64,000 nucleotides of DNA, from assembly GCA_963773945.1 (NCBI GenBank), contig CAVZDD010000004.1:1-64000 (forward strand), given 5' to 3'. The translations under genes were made by a program, and so were the position numbers. Positions 24,981-35,156 of this stretch are shown one piece after another (position 1 is the stretch's first letter; every line of letters begins with the position of its first letter). The stretch is from JAKIWV01 sp963773945 (GTDB lineage: Archaea; Thermoplasmatota; Thermoplasmata; Lutacidiplasmatales; UBA184). The notes below the pieces were generated by a model that was not told the DNA's origin, searched no databases, and saw nothing but the letters and a program-made list of their open reading frames with translations.

Positions 24981-27340
24981 TCACGTCGCGAGCTTGGCCT
25001 TGACCTGCTCGAACTCCGCCGCCAAATCGGGCCGGAGCGCGCGCAGCTTGAGGCCCTCCAGCTCGGCGACATGAAGCGCGGCGTTCGCTCGGTCCCCGCG
25101 GGCGACGGACAGCTGGGCGAGCCGGAGGACTACGTCGATCTCATTCAGCGTGCTGTTGAGCCCCTGGAGCAGTCGGTGCGCCTCGGTGAGGTCGGTTTCG
25201 GCCCGGTCGTACTCTCCTTGGGCCATCGCGATCTGGGCGCGTACTTTCCGCGAAACGCTCTGGCCGACCCGGTCCCCGACCCGGGTGAGCGTGTCGGACG
25301 CTTGCTGGGCGTTTTCGCCCGCCTCCTTGAGCCGCTCCTCCGCGAGCAGGACCTCCGCGGTGTGATAGAACGCCCACCCGACCCGGCGGGGATCCTGGGC
25401 TTTCGCGCCCAGCCGAATCGCTTTCCCCAACTCCGCGATCGCCTCTTGGCGGATCTGCGGGGTGGATTTGTCGTCGGCCAGCATATTTCCCAGGAAGAGA
25501 TGCCCCTGGCCGGATTCCCCGGCGGACCCCGTTCGCTCGAGGATGGCGGCGACCTCGCGCGCCTCGACCAGGGCCTGCCCCATCTGGCCCATGATCGCGA
25601 AGCAGCCCGCTCGCCACATTTGGGCGTGCGCGAGAACCCTTTCGTTCCCGAGCTCCCGCGCGAGTCGGATCTCCTCCGTGATTTGGGCGAGAGCTTCCGG
25701 ATAGCGCCCGTCATAGTAGAGCACCATGCCGAGCTGGCCGAGCGCGCTAATCCGAAGGAGGAGCTGGCCCTCGATGCCCGGGGTGGCCAGGACCTTCTCG
25801 GCGAGCCCCCGCACCGCGGGTAACTCGCCCCGGGCGGCCAGAACCCGAGCGAGGTAAATCTCGAGCGTGGCCCGGAGGATCGGGGACACGCGCGGGTCGT
25901 TCTGCGCCGGGTCGAGGAAATGGCGTAGAATGCCTTCCGCCTCCTCCAGACGCCCGAGTTCGTAGTTCACGCGCGCCAGCTCGAGGACCAGTCCCGATTC
26001 TCCCTCCCGGTCCCCGGGTCCAGGTCGCGTTGGCTTTCGAGCGCGTGGGTGAGAAAGTCCCGGGCGACGTCGGGCGCCGCCGCGCCTTCTGCGATCTCGG
26101 CGGCGACGCGGTTGTACTCGACCGATTTTCGGTCCTCTTGGCCGAGGTAGAAGTCCCGGGCGAGACCGAAAACCCGGCTGAGGTCCCCGCTCCCCATCGC
26201 CTCGCGAGTCTCCCCGACGCGCCGGTGGATGAGCCGGCGGCGGTTGTCGGTAAGGTGGCTGTACGCTTCCTCCCGAAGGCGGTCCTGCGGAAACTCGAGC
26301 AGCTCCCCGGGGTGCTCGAACAGCAGCCCCTGGTCGACGAGCCGCTCGACGACCTTCGTGAGACGCTCCTCGTTCTCGCCACTCGCGCCCAACAGGAGAC
26401 CGAAGGTGAATTCTGGCCCGAGCACCGCGGCCACGTCCAGCGTTCGAAGAGCCTCCGGATCGAGGGAGGGAAGACTTCCTCTCGGCTGGTCCCGGACTTT
26501 GCGGCCGGCGGCGATCCGACGGTCGAACTGCTGAAGCAGGAGCGGGTTCCCGCCGGACTCGGCAAAGCGTCGGGCAATCTCTTCGGGAGGAAACTCCCGG
26601 GAGGCGTCGTTCAGACGGAGGAAGCCCGCGACCTCCCCCGACACCAGAGGGCGGAGAACAACCCGCTGTGCTCGGGTCATTCTCTCGAACATCTCGAGCC
26701 GCGTGCGCCCGGCTTCCGAGAGGGTCCCGAGCAGACGGCTGGTACCGAGCACCCAGAGCGGCTGCCCTTCCAACTGTTTCACGAGGAACTCGACAGCGGC
26801 CAGCGACGATTCATCCGCGCGATGGAGCTCATCGACGATGAGGACGGTGGGGCCCTTGCGCGTGAATTCCAGGAACTTATCGGCGATCACCATCAAGACC
26901 TTCTCGCGCGATTTCTTCCCCCGTTCCTCGGTCTCGTCGAGAGCTTTGAGGAGCCGCTGTTCGATCCCGATACGGGCCGGATAGGCCGCTGCGGCGAGGA
27001 GGGGCGTGAAGTCGACCGTAGGCTGGTCGATGCCGAGCGCCGGCGCTTCCTCCGATTTGAGCAGTGGATCGTCGTGCATACTGTCGAAGGCGGAACGGAT
27101 CAGGGAGAAAGGAGCCGGGTCATCGAGTGCGAGCGACCGCCCGATGAGGGTCCGAATCCCGCGAGAGCGGAACTCTTCCGCGAGCTGTGCGACCAGGGTC
27201 GACTTTCCCACGCCCGTGTCGCCCACCAGCAGCGTGAACCCGCCGGTACCCGCCCGAACCGAATCCAGGCGCATGCGGAGCGCCTCGACGGTCTCCCCCC
27301 GGCCGACAAATGGGTGACCGGCTCCGGTCTCGGCTGCCAT
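24981..27340 (-). CDS. AAA ATPase with TPR-like C-terminus, split by one frameshift
   Basis: Two abutting frames make one protein of about 785 residues. The N-terminal part (27340 to about 26010) is a STAND/AAA_16-type ATPase: HPFVGRGETVEALRMRLDSV, Walker A VGDTGVGKST, Walker B VLIVDELHRADESS, SGGNPLLLQQF. The C-terminal part (from about 26010) is helical TPR-like (YELGRLEEAEGILRHFLDPA, LGQLGMVLYYDGRYPEALAQ). The frame changes in GACCCGGGGACC near 26010; one more G would join them. Proteins of this layout are signal-transduction ATPases. A TATA-like GTTAATAGT about 30 bp upstream of the ATG at 27340 fits a leaderless mRNA. Confidence 0.8.
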
Positions 27341-27501
27341 CGGTTCCGCCGGTGAAGAAGGGGGAGTCCGACTATTAACGGGCACGGCGGACTCCTCGCA
27401 CGACGGAGGAGCGCTCCGGGTTCCCGAAGACGCCCACGTCGGAGCGTGGGACGTCCCTTCTACGGGTCCTCTCCACCCGCAAGGTATCAAAAGTAAACCA
27501 T

Positions 27502-27972
27502 ATGAGGTGGGAACGGAGTCAACGGATGCCGCCGATGAAGCAAGAGGAGAACCGCCTGATGCCACGTGAGCTGAAGGTACAGTTCGAAGGGTGTCCCGTC
27601 AAGGCCAGCCTGGACATTCTCGGTCACAAGTGGGCGCTTCAAGTGCTCCGCAACATCGGCCTGTACCGGACGCAGCGATTCAATGAGATGCTGCGAATCA
27701 CTCCCGGCCTGACCAAGCGGGTCCTTGCGATGCGACTCAAGGAGTTGGAGCGGGACGGATTCATCCGTCCCGTCGAGCGGGCCCAAAATTACACCCGGTG
27801 GGGTCTCACAGAGAAGGGAGAGGACGCCCTCCCCATTCTGATGACCCTCGTCCGATTCGGTTCCAAGTGGTACGCGGAGGAAGTGTTCGCCGACAAGAAG
27901 GCCCGTTCGTTGAGTGACGTGTTCGAGCGTTCCTACATCCGGGAAACGCTGGGGAGACTGACGGCGCCGTAA
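27502..27972 (+). CDS. HxlR-family transcriptional regulator
   Basis: A 156-residue protein with the HxlR winged helix: CPVKASLDILGHKWALQVLR, then RTQRFNEMLRITPGLTKRVL, AMRLKELERDGFIRPV and WGLTEKGEDALPIL. The N-terminal Cys conserved in redox- or aldehyde-sensing HxlR members is present (EGCPVKA). The first ATG at 27502 lies only about 12 bp after a TATA-like CAAAAGTAAA, so translation probably begins at ATG 27529, 27535 or 27559. It is divergent from the AAA-TPR gene; its target is unknown. Confidence 0.88.
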   Translation: MRWERSQRMPPMKQEENRLMPRELKVQFEGCPVKASLDILGHKWALQVLRNIGLYRTQRFNEMLRITPGLTKRVLAMRLKELERDGFIRPVERAQNYTRWGLTEKGEDALPILMTLVRFGSKWYAEEVFADKKARSLSDVFERSYIRETLGRLTAP

Positions 27973-27986
27973 TCCGGTGCTCCCGC

Positions 27987-28637
27987 TTAGACGGGGGTCG
28001 ACGATCCCATCGCCCGGACAAGGATCGCTTCGACCACTTCGGACTTCGCGTCCGCGTAATTTTGCACGTACTTCCAGTTCCGGCTCGCCAGGGCTCGCTT
28101 CGTTTGGGCGTAGAGGTCCCGGTCGTCGGGGTGCGTGCGCAACCAGTCCCGGAAACGAAGTACCCGCTGGACCTCCGCCGATCCCTCGGAAAGTACGTGC
28201 AGGTTGATGTTGATGTCCGGCCCTTTGAACAGCCGATGTTCGTGCCAGTCTGGCTCCCGAATCCGGAGGACGTAACCCCGCGCTTCGAGCGCGGGGACGT
28301 ACGACGGTTCATCGGCAGAGTTGGCGACGACGAGCAGCATGTCGATGATGGGTTTGGCGATGAGACCGGGCACAGAGGTGGAGCCGGTGTGCTCGATCCG
28401 CAACGCTCGGTCGCCCAAGGCGGCCCGGATCCGCTCGGCCTCGCGGGCGTACTGTTGAGGCCACGCCGGGTCGTATTCCGCGAGCCGTATTGGGCCGTCT
28501 TGTCGCCGAGGCTCACCGATGGTCGCTTTACGAATCTGTTCGTCGGTTAAGGGGGCCGGTAGCTTCCCGGGGGCTCGAGTGTCGGGGATCGGGTCACCCC
28601 GACTCCATCGGCCACTCGTCCTCCGCTCCCCCGGCAA
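27987..28637 (-). CDS. GrpB family nucleotidyltransferase-like protein
   Basis: The C-terminal 170 residues are a GrpB (UPF0157) domain: IRLAEYDPAWPQQYAREAER, RIEHTGSTSVPGLIAKPIID with the nucleotidyltransferase G-S and D-x-x signature, DWHEHRLFKGPDININLHVL and FRDWLRTHPDDRDLYAQTKR. The N-terminal 45 residues are unrelated linker, so a later start is possible. The family has a nucleotidyltransferase fold with undefined substrates. It is convergent with the HxlR gene (15 bp between stops). Confidence 0.88.
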   Translation of the reverse strand: MPGERRTSGRWSRGDPIPDTRAPGKLPAPLTDEQIRKATIGEPRRQDGPIRLAEYDPAWPQQYAREAERIRAALGDRALRIEHTGSTSVPGLIAKPIIDMLLVVANSADEPSYVPALEARGYVLRIREPDWHEHRLFKGPDININLHVLSEGSAEVQRVLRFRDWLRTHPDDRDLYAQTKRALASRNWKYVQNYADAKSEVVEAILVRAMGSSTPV

Positions 28638-28744
28638 GAGTCCAGCTCCGGGAACGACTCGGGTGTTTCGACAAGAATACGCCCGCCTAGGATTACTAGA
28701 GATTTAGAGGGCAGTATATTTGACTCCCGGAGAACTCCCTCACC

Positions 28745-29445
28745 ATGCGGCACGAAGACGCCCCCGACCGGGAGTGGGTCGCCGCCCTCGCCAATGTCTC
28801 CCCCGCCCAAGCGGAACGGGCGCTGGATGAGGCCCAGAACGAGCACGCCCTGTTTCGCCACCTAGAACGGATGCACCGGGAAGGTGGCCGGACCTCGTAC
28901 GTAGAGATTGACGCCCCGCTCGAACTCTATGCATTGATTCGGTTACTCCGTCCCGCCCATGTGGTGGAAGTGGGTGTCTCGTCGGGGGTCTCGTCGGCCT
29001 ACCTGTTGAAGGCAATGGACCGACTCGGTCGGGGGACCCTCCACTCGGTCGATCTCCCCAAACTCGAGGTTCTCCGACCCGACGGCCATCGGAGCCGATA
29101 CGCCTCATGGGCGCTGCCCCCGGCCGGTCGTCGGGGTGGGCGGTGCCGTTTCCCCTCCGCAAGCGATGGGACCTTCGACTGGGGAACAAAAAGGACGTGC
29201 TCCCATTGTTGGCCGAAGAGTTGGTGACCGTGGACATCTTCCTCTACGACGTTCCCCATTCGGACCCTCAGTCGTTCGGGGAGTTCCGTCAGATCGGGCG
29301 CCGATTCCACCCGGGGTCCGTCGCCCTCGTCGACCATGGCGGGACCGAGGAGATCTGTCCGAGCCTGGCCCGTTGGGCGAAGACACGGCGAGGACGAGCG
29401 CTCCGGCGGAGTGGACTGGGCCTGTCCGCATTTCGCAGTCGCTAA
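28745..29445 (+). CDS. class I SAM-dependent methyltransferase, split by one frameshift
   Basis: The first frame (ATG 28745) gives the N-terminus and SAM-binding loop: YALIRLLRPAHVVEVGVSSG, SSAYLLKAMDRLGRGTLHSV. The frame is lost at about 29100-29115 and continues one frame back as PGRSSGWAVPFPLRKRWDLR, LGNKKDVLPLLAEELVTVDI and FLYDVPHSDPQ, ending GLGLSAFRSR at 29445. Together these are a full-length FkbM/macrocin-O-type methyltransferase. A TATA-like CAGTATATTTG about 28 bp upstream of the ATG implies a leaderless mRNA. A single indel, real or technical, breaks it. Confidence 0.75.
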
Positions 29446-29544
29446 TCTGCGCCCCCGAGAGATCGCAGTCCTTTCCCTGAAGGTACCCGATTTGGACGAT
29501 GAACGTCAGTGGGCCGCCGGGAAGGCAGCCCTCTGGCCCTCGCC

Positions 29545-30592
29545 ATGAATCGAAAGGGAATCTCCTACGACCTTGGGACCGAGTATTTCCTAGGAATGTC
29601 CACGCGACCCGCTTTCTCCGAGGGAATCTCTCACCGGGAGTTGGAAATCATCCAAAAGGACCTCCACTGCAACGCCGTCAAGGTGGGGGGGTAGTGACCT
29701 CAAACGGATCGTGCACGTTTCACGGTGCGCGCTGGACTTGGGGCTCGAGGTTTGGTTCTCGCCCGCGTTGTTCGACAAGAGTCCGGCCGAGACGCTTCGA
29801 TACATCATCGACGCCGCTCGTGTCGCCGAGTCGGTTCGCACGTCGACCGATGCCAAGCTGGTGTTCTGCATCGGACAAGAATTGATGCTGTTCATGCGAG
29901 GAATTCTGCCGGGCCGGAACCTCCTCGAACGTTTCAACAACCCGGCGAACCGGCAGATGATTCGAGCCGGAAAACATCGTGCGCCGCTTAACGCGTTCCT
30001 TGGCGAGGTAACCGGAGCCGTGCGACACGTCTTCCACGGGCCGATTGCCTACGCCTCGCTCCCCTTCGAGGGAGTGGAATGGGGCTCGTTCGACGTGGTG
30101 GGCGTCGACCACTACTGGGACGAACGACTCGGGGATCGGTACCTCGAGATGCTTCACCCGTTCCTTGCTACGGGCAAGCCGGTCGTCGTGACCGGTACCG
30201 GCTCTCGTGCCTACCAGGGGGCCCATACTACCGGAACGCTGGGGTTCGGGGTCGTCGACTGCCGGTCGCAGTTCCTCCATACCCTTCCGCTGATCGGCCG
30301 GCTCGTTCGCCCCCATCTCAAGGGCACCTACATCCGCGACGAGGGCGCCCCAGCGCGTCGCCTCACCGACGTGCTAGGACTGCTCGACGGCGCCGGCGTC
30401 GAAGGAGTCTTCATCGACTCGTTTGTAGATCCCATCGCGCCGTTCTCCGACGATCCACGCTACGACCTGGACATGTCGGCGCTGAGCCTGGTCAAGACGT
30501 ACGAGCACGGACACGGTTCGGTCTACCCCGACATGACCTGGGATCCGAAAGAGGCGTTCCATGCAGTCGCGGACTTTTACGCGAACCATTGA
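29545..30592 (+). CDS. TIM-barrel glycoside-hydrolase-like protein, split by one frameshift
   Basis: The first part, MNRKGISYDLGTEYFLGMST to CNAVKVGG, stops at a TAG right after a run of seven G at about 29686-29692. Removing one G continues the frame as SDLKRIVHVSRCALDLGLEV into the second part (LEVWFSPALFDKSPAETLRY, VFCIGQELMLFMRGILPG, VVGVDHYWDERLGDR, GVFIDSFVDP). The beta/alpha pattern and acidic residues at strand ends fit a glycoside hydrolase-like TIM barrel; I recall similar uncharacterised proteins, some labelled abortive-infection-like, but no activity is known. Substrate unknown. Confidence 0.6.
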
Positions 30593-30701
30593 CGGCCGAA
30601 CCGCAGGGACTCCGGCGATTGACGTTCTCAAAAATCCGGATTTCCGAATATTGAAATAGCTAGTCGAAGTAGGGCGCCTAACCCGAAAGGAAGCCTCTCA
30701 C

Positions 30702-32321
30702 TTGAATGTGAAACAGGTGCCCCAGGCATTCGTCCGAGAGGCGACGGGCCTCGTCCGCCAGATCACCACCGGCGATGCGGTGATCATCAATCTCATCATC
30801 GCCAACCTCGTCATCGGTAGCGTCGGTCTCCTGGTCCTCCCCTACACCCTGCCGGGCGTGAACCTGATCGACGCCGTGCTCGTCGCGGCCGCGACCAGCT
30901 TTGCGCTGTCGATCGTGTACTGGCTGTTCAACGTCGCGATGCCCCGGTCCGGCGGCGACTACGTCTACAACACCCGGTCGCTGTTCCCCTCGATCGGGTT
31001 CGCGGCCAACTTCTCGCTGACGATTTGGACGATCTTCTACATCGCGGCCTACGCCTCGTTCGTCGCCTCGCTGGGACTGTCGGGCTGGCTCACCACCCTC
31101 GGAACGGTGGATGGCAACGGCGGGCTCGTGAGTCTCGGCAACTACTTCGGTACGCAGAATGGGGAGTTCATCACCGCCACAATCGTGAACGTGATGATGG
31201 CCGGATTGGTCATCACCGGCCTCCGCCTCACGCTCAACGTTCTGCGGGTTCTGTTCGTCGTCGCGATTATTGGCACCGTCACCGCGATCGTAGTGATCGC
31301 GGCGAGTACCCACGCCCAGTTCGTCAACGCGTTCGCGGCGTACGGCAGTTACAACGCCGTGATCAACGCCGCGAACACTTCGGGCGCCTTCCCGACCGTC
31401 TCCAGTTGGAACCAGCTCGGTCCGTCCCTGCTCGGGGTGGGATTCGCCTCGGAGACCCTGATCTTCTTCCAGTACTCCTCCTACGTCGGCGGAGAAATTC
31501 GGAACGCCAGGAAAGCCGCTCCGGTCGCGCTGATCGGGGCCCTGGCGATCTTGGTCGGTTTCGTGCTGCTGATGGCCTGGGGATTCACCAACACGATCGG
31601 GGACCAGTTCCTCGGGGCGATCTATGCGCTATTCTACACCGGTAGCGCCAGCTACCCTCTGTCCGTCCCACCGTCCCTGGTCTTCTTCGCAGGAATCCTG
31701 GCCGGACACAATCAGCTGCTGCTCAATCTCATGGGGGTTGGTATCACCGCGTGGTCGCTCGCCATCGTCCCGTTCCTCTACCTGACGATGAGCCGCAACG
31801 TGATGGCCTGGTCCTTCGACCGGATCCTCCCGGAGCGTCTCTCCCGAGTGAGTCCGCGATTCCACTCGCCGACCTACGCGATCTTGTTCGCGTTCGTCCT
31901 GTCGCAGCTTTTCCTCATCCCGTACACTTACGTGGCCCAGTTCGTACAGTTCTTCGCGGCGAGTACCGCGGGTCTCGTGATCGACTTCTTCATCGTCTCG
32001 ATCGCCGCGATCTTCTTCCCGCTTCGGAAGAACCTCTACGCGAACTCGGGCATCCAGAACAAGAAGATCGGCCCGATCCCGCTCATCTCGTTCGTCGGCG
32101 CGATCGCGACGGTCTTCATCGCCGTTCTGCTCTACGGATTCTTCACCCAGCCGGGGTTCCTGATCTACGTCCCGGGGAACACCACCAACACGATCATCGG
32201 GGTGTTCGTGGCGGTCTCGCTGTTCATCACCGGCTTCGTGGTCTTCTACGTCTCGAAGTTCGCCCGCAAGAGCCGCGGGATCGACCTCGAGCTGGCCCTC
32301 AAGGAGATTCCTCCGGAGTGA
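30702..32321 (+). CDS. APC superfamily amino acid permease
   Basis: A 539-residue polytopic membrane protein with about 12 helices, starting with TTG (or the in-frame GTG at 30708). Typical APC features: GDAVIINLIIANLVIG in helix 1, AMPRSGGDYVYNTRSLFPSI in helix 2-3 with the conserved PxSGGxY, and FFQYSSYVGGEIRNARKAAP in helix 6. Known members are proton- or exchange-coupled amino acid transporters. The permease is alone with its own promoter region; the substrate cannot be predicted. Confidence 0.92.
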   Translation: MNVKQVPQAFVREATGLVRQITTGDAVIINLIIANLVIGSVGLLVLPYTLPGVNLIDAVLVAAATSFALSIVYWLFNVAMPRSGGDYVYNTRSLFPSIGFAANFSLTIWTIFYIAAYASFVASLGLSGWLTTLGTVDGNGGLVSLGNYFGTQNGEFITATIVNVMMAGLVITGLRLTLNVLRVLFVVAIIGTVTAIVVIAASTHAQFVNAFAAYGSYNAVINAANTSGAFPTVSSWNQLGPSLLGVGFASETLIFFQYSSYVGGEIRNARKAAPVALIGALAILVGFVLLMAWGFTNTIGDQFLGAIYALFYTGSASYPLSVPPSLVFFAGILAGHNQLLLNLMGVGITAWSLAIVPFLYLTMSRNVMAWSFDRILPERLSRVSPRFHSPTYAILFAFVLSQLFLIPYTYVAQFVQFFAASTAGLVIDFFIVSIAAIFFPLRKNLYANSGIQNKKIGPIPLISFVGAIATVFIAVLLYGFFTQPGFLIYVPGNTTNTIIGVFVAVSLFITGFVVFYVSKFARKSRGIDLELALKEIPPE

Positions 32322-32414
32322 TCCGCGGAGCGGAGTTCTCCGCCCGGCGGGGCCGTCCGTCGACCCGACCGCTCGAGTAAAGTCGCGAGGTGGCCTCGCC
32401 GGCAGCGTCCGATC

Positions 32415-33386
32415 ATGACCGTCACGAAACTTCTCCTCGTCGCCGACCTCCACGGGTCGGAAGTCGTGATGAACAAGACCGTCAACTCGGCCAAGTTCTA
32501 CGGGGTGAAGGACCTCATCGTCGCCGGCGACATCACCGGCAAGGTGCTCGTGCCGATCCTCGAGCGCCCGGATGGTACCCTCGCCTGCGACCTGCACGGG
32601 GTGAACCGGGAGTTCCCCCGGACCGAACTTCCGGACATCCAGAAACAGATTCGGAACGCCGGATTCTATTTCACGATGGTCTCCCCGGCGGAGTACGACG
32701 AGCTTGCGGCCGACAAATCGAAACAGCGGGCGGTCTTCCTGCGGGAGATGCTCGCCGACCTGACCCGGTTCTATGCGAAGGCGCACGAGAAGCTGCAGCC
32801 GCTCGGAACCCGCGTCTATCTCCTTGCGGGGAACGACGATTATCCGGAGGTCGCCGAGTTCATTCGCACGACGCCGAGCGACGTGGTGGTCGCCTTCGAC
32901 GAACAGGTCGTCGAGTTCCGGGACAGCTACCAGATCGCGGGCTACGGCTATTCGAACCCCACGCCATGGTTCACCCCCCGAGAGATCCCGGAAGCACAGC
33001 TGCTGGAGGGTCTTCGAAAGGTCGTGCGCACGGCGGACCCCAAACGTACCCTCCTAGTGGCGCACGCGCCCCCCCGGGACACCATCATCGACAAGGCCCC
33101 GCAACTGACCCCGGACCTTCGACCGGTGATGAAGGCGGGACAACTGGTGATGGCGTCGGTGGGCAGTACGTCGGTCCGCACGGTTCTCGAGGAGTTCCGG
33201 CCGATCGTCGGTCTTCATGGTCACATTCACGAGTCCTCCGGCCGGGATTTCGTCGGCGCTCCTAGGAAGGGGGACCGGATTCCCGTGTTCAACCCCGGGA
33301 GCGAGTACAACGCGGGCGTGCTCCGGGGCGTCCTGATCACCCTCGAGAACGGCGCGGTGCGCGACTACATGTTCACGAAAGGGTAG
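32415..33386 (+). CDS. calcineurin-like metallophosphoesterase
   Basis: A 323-residue metallophosphoesterase: LLVADLHGSE (D-x-H), LIVAGDITGK (GD), LLAGNDDYPE (the GNHD-type motif as GNDD), LLVAHAPPRDT and GLHGHIHESSG (GHxH). All metal ligands are thus visible. Central residues about 95-160 form a helical insertion. Cytoplasmic; the natural substrate (phosphoprotein, nucleotide or nucleic acid) is unknown. A short plus-strand gap separates it from the permease and from cpgS. Confidence 0.9.
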   Translation: MTVTKLLLVADLHGSEVVMNKTVNSAKFYGVKDLIVAGDITGKVLVPILERPDGTLACDLHGVNREFPRTELPDIQKQIRNAGFYFTMVSPAEYDELAADKSKQRAVFLREMLADLTRFYAKAHEKLQPLGTRVYLLAGNDDYPEVAEFIRTTPSDVVVAFDEQVVEFRDSYQIAGYGYSNPTPWFTPREIPEAQLLEGLRKVVRTADPKRTLLVAHAPPRDTIIDKAPQLTPDLRPVMKAGQLVMASVGSTSVRTVLEEFRPIVGLHGHIHESSGRDFVGAPRKGDRIPVFNPGSEYNAGVLRGVLITLENGAVRDYMFTKG

Positions 33387-33491
33387 CGCGCGCGACGACC
33401 GATCCCGGGCCGCAGCGAGGCGATCTCCCCCGCGGTTCCTCAGGCCGGGTTCACCTCGGCTATTTAGCCCGTGACCGGCACCTCTCCCCGT

Positions 33492-34862
33492 ATGCAGCGA
33501 CGTCGCGTGGTCATCATGGGGGCGGCGGGTCGAGATTTCCACAACTTCAACGTCCTCTACCGTGGACACCCCGAGTACGAGGTCGTCGCGTTCACCGCCG
33601 CCCAGATCCCGAACATCACGGGGCGGTCGTACCCCCCGGTCCTCGCGGGCCCGGACTATCCGAACGGGATCCCGATCGTTCCCGAGGAGGAGCTTACCGG
33701 CCTTGTCCGGGAACAGAAGGTGGACCTCGTGGTCCTCGCCTACTCGGACCTCCCCCACATCGAGGTCATGCACAAGGCCTCGACCGCGCTCGCCGCCGGA
33801 GCCAGTTTTCTGCTGGCCGGTCCGCGGGAGACGATGCTTCCGTCGACCAAGCCGGTCCTGAGTGTCTGCGCGGTTCGAACGGGCGCCGGCAAGAGCCCGC
33901 TCACCCGGTTCGTCTCCCGGACCCTTCGGTCCCGGGGCTACCGCGTGGCGATCGTCCGCCACCCGATGCCGTATGGCGATCTGGCTACCCAGGCCGTTCA
34001 GCGATTCGCCCAGATGGCAGACCTCGACGCCGCCCATTGCACCATCGAGGAGCGCGAGGAGTACGAACCCCACCTCCGGGACGGGGCCGTGGTGTTCGCC
34101 GGCGTCGACTACGAGGCGATCCTTCGACGGGCCGAGGCCGAGGCGGACCTGGTGCTCTGGGACGGTGGGAACAACGACTTTTCGTTCTACCGACCCGACC
34201 TCCAGATCGTCGTCGCCGACCCCCACCGGCCCGGCCACGAACTCTCGTACTACCCGGGGGAGACCAACTTCCGGATGGCGGACGTCATCGTGGTCAGCAA
34301 GACTGATTCGGCCCGGCCCGAGGATGTGGCCTCGATCGAAGCCAACGCCGCCCGGGTCAATCCCAAGGCGGAGGTCCTCCGGGGCGCCTTGGGGATCACG
34401 GCTGAAAATCCCGAGCGACTTCGGGGTCATCGGGTGCTGGTCATCGAGGATGGACCGACGATCACCCACGGCGGAATGGCCTACGGGGCCGGCACCTTGC
34501 TCGCGCGGGCCCACGGCGCCCTCCTCGTGGATGCGCGGCCGTTCGCCGTGGGCAGTATTGCCCGGGTCTACGAGCAGTATCCGCATCTCCACTCCATCCT
34601 CCCGGCGATGGGGTACAGCCCCGAGCAGATCGGGGAACTGGAGGAGACCATCCGCCGGTCCGGCGCGGAATTTGTCGTGGACGGAAGCCCCATCGACCTG
34701 AGCCACCTGGTCCACGTCGAGGCGCCCCTCGTGAACGTGGCGTATCAATACGAGGACATCGGTCAGCGCATGACCCAAGTGCTCGAACGATTCGCCCACC
34801 GCTACCTGACCTTGCCTCCCGTACCGGACCGACCGGCCAAGCCGGTCGCGGGAGTGACGTAG
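33492..34862 (+). CDS. cpgS: cyclic 2,3-diphosphoglycerate synthetase-like GTPase
   Basis: A 456-residue protein beginning RRRVVIMGAAGRDFHNFNVL (Rossmann-like) followed by a P-loop SVCAVRTGAGKSPLTRFVSR at about residues 120-140, HPMPYGDL, FAGVDYEAIL and VVVSKTDSARPEDV (G-type specificity motif). This is the cPGS family that makes cyclic 2,3-diphosphoglycerate in thermophilic methanogens (known), with homologues of unproven activity elsewhere. The ATG at 33492 is preferred to the GTG at 33471 because TATTTAGC lies 26-30 bp upstream, giving a leaderless transcript. Confidence 0.85.
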   Translation: MQRRRVVIMGAAGRDFHNFNVLYRGHPEYEVVAFTAAQIPNITGRSYPPVLAGPDYPNGIPIVPEEELTGLVREQKVDLVVLAYSDLPHIEVMHKASTALAAGASFLLAGPRETMLPSTKPVLSVCAVRTGAGKSPLTRFVSRTLRSRGYRVAIVRHPMPYGDLATQAVQRFAQMADLDAAHCTIEEREEYEPHLRDGAVVFAGVDYEAILRRAEAEADLVLWDGGNNDFSFYRPDLQIVVADPHRPGHELSYYPGETNFRMADVIVVSKTDSARPEDVASIEANAARVNPKAEVLRGALGITAENPERLRGHRVLVIEDGPTITHGGMAYGAGTLLARAHGALLVDARPFAVGSIARVYEQYPHLHSILPAMGYSPEQIGELEETIRRSGAEFVVDGSPIDLSHLVHVEAPLVNVAYQYEDIGQRMTQVLERFAHRYLTLPPVPDRPAKPVAGVT

Positions 34863-34883
34863 GGGTTTACGACGGGAATCGCG

Positions 34884-35156
34884 TCACGGGCTTACGAGCG
34901 GCGCCACGGGGTCCCCGACGGCCAAGGGCCGGCCGGTGAGCGGGGGGAAGGGTCCCGACCGGTAGGAGTCCGCGGCGAACCACGCGGGGAGGGTCAAGGG
35001 GCCGCGCCCCCGGCAGGTCGACTGATGGTCGAGTACCGGGCCCGAGACGGCGATCAGCGAGGCGTCCGTGTCGACGTAGACGTGGTGCCCGCAGGGCAGC
35101 GAGACGACACGTTGCGATCGGTGTTTCGACGGGACCGGTTCTTCCATGCTGTTCAT
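34884..35156 (-). CDS. small hypothetical protein with Cys/His motif
   Basis: A 90-residue protein (MNSMEEPVPSKHRSQRVVSL) with PCGHHVYVDTDASLIAVSGP and a later Cys (HQSTCRGRG), which might bind a metal. It lacks membrane segments and a signal peptide. The start overlaps the stop of the secreted-protein gene by 4 bp (ATGA), so it is translationally coupled as the last gene of a four-gene minus-strand operon. I do not recognise a family. Confidence 0.55.
   Translation of the reverse strand: MNSMEEPVPSKHRSQRVVSLPCGHHVYVDTDASLIAVSGPVLDHQSTCRGRGPLTLPAWFAADSYRSGPFPPLTGRPLAVGDPVAPLVSP

Noticed and set aside
26030..27355. A 441-codon plus-strand frame across the AAA-TPR gene
   Set aside because: Walker A and B are encoded on the minus strand; the plus frame has no family features.
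28745..29445. Two separate small methyltransferase genes
   Set aside because: The two frames supply complementary, ordered halves of one known fold, so a single frameshifted gene is the better reading.
31629..34799. Long minus-strand frames (385 and 581 codons) opposite the APC permease, metallophosphoesterase and cpgS
   Set aside because: Plus-strand genes have clear catalytic motifs; the antisense frames are His/Asp/Arg-rich artefacts of codon bias.
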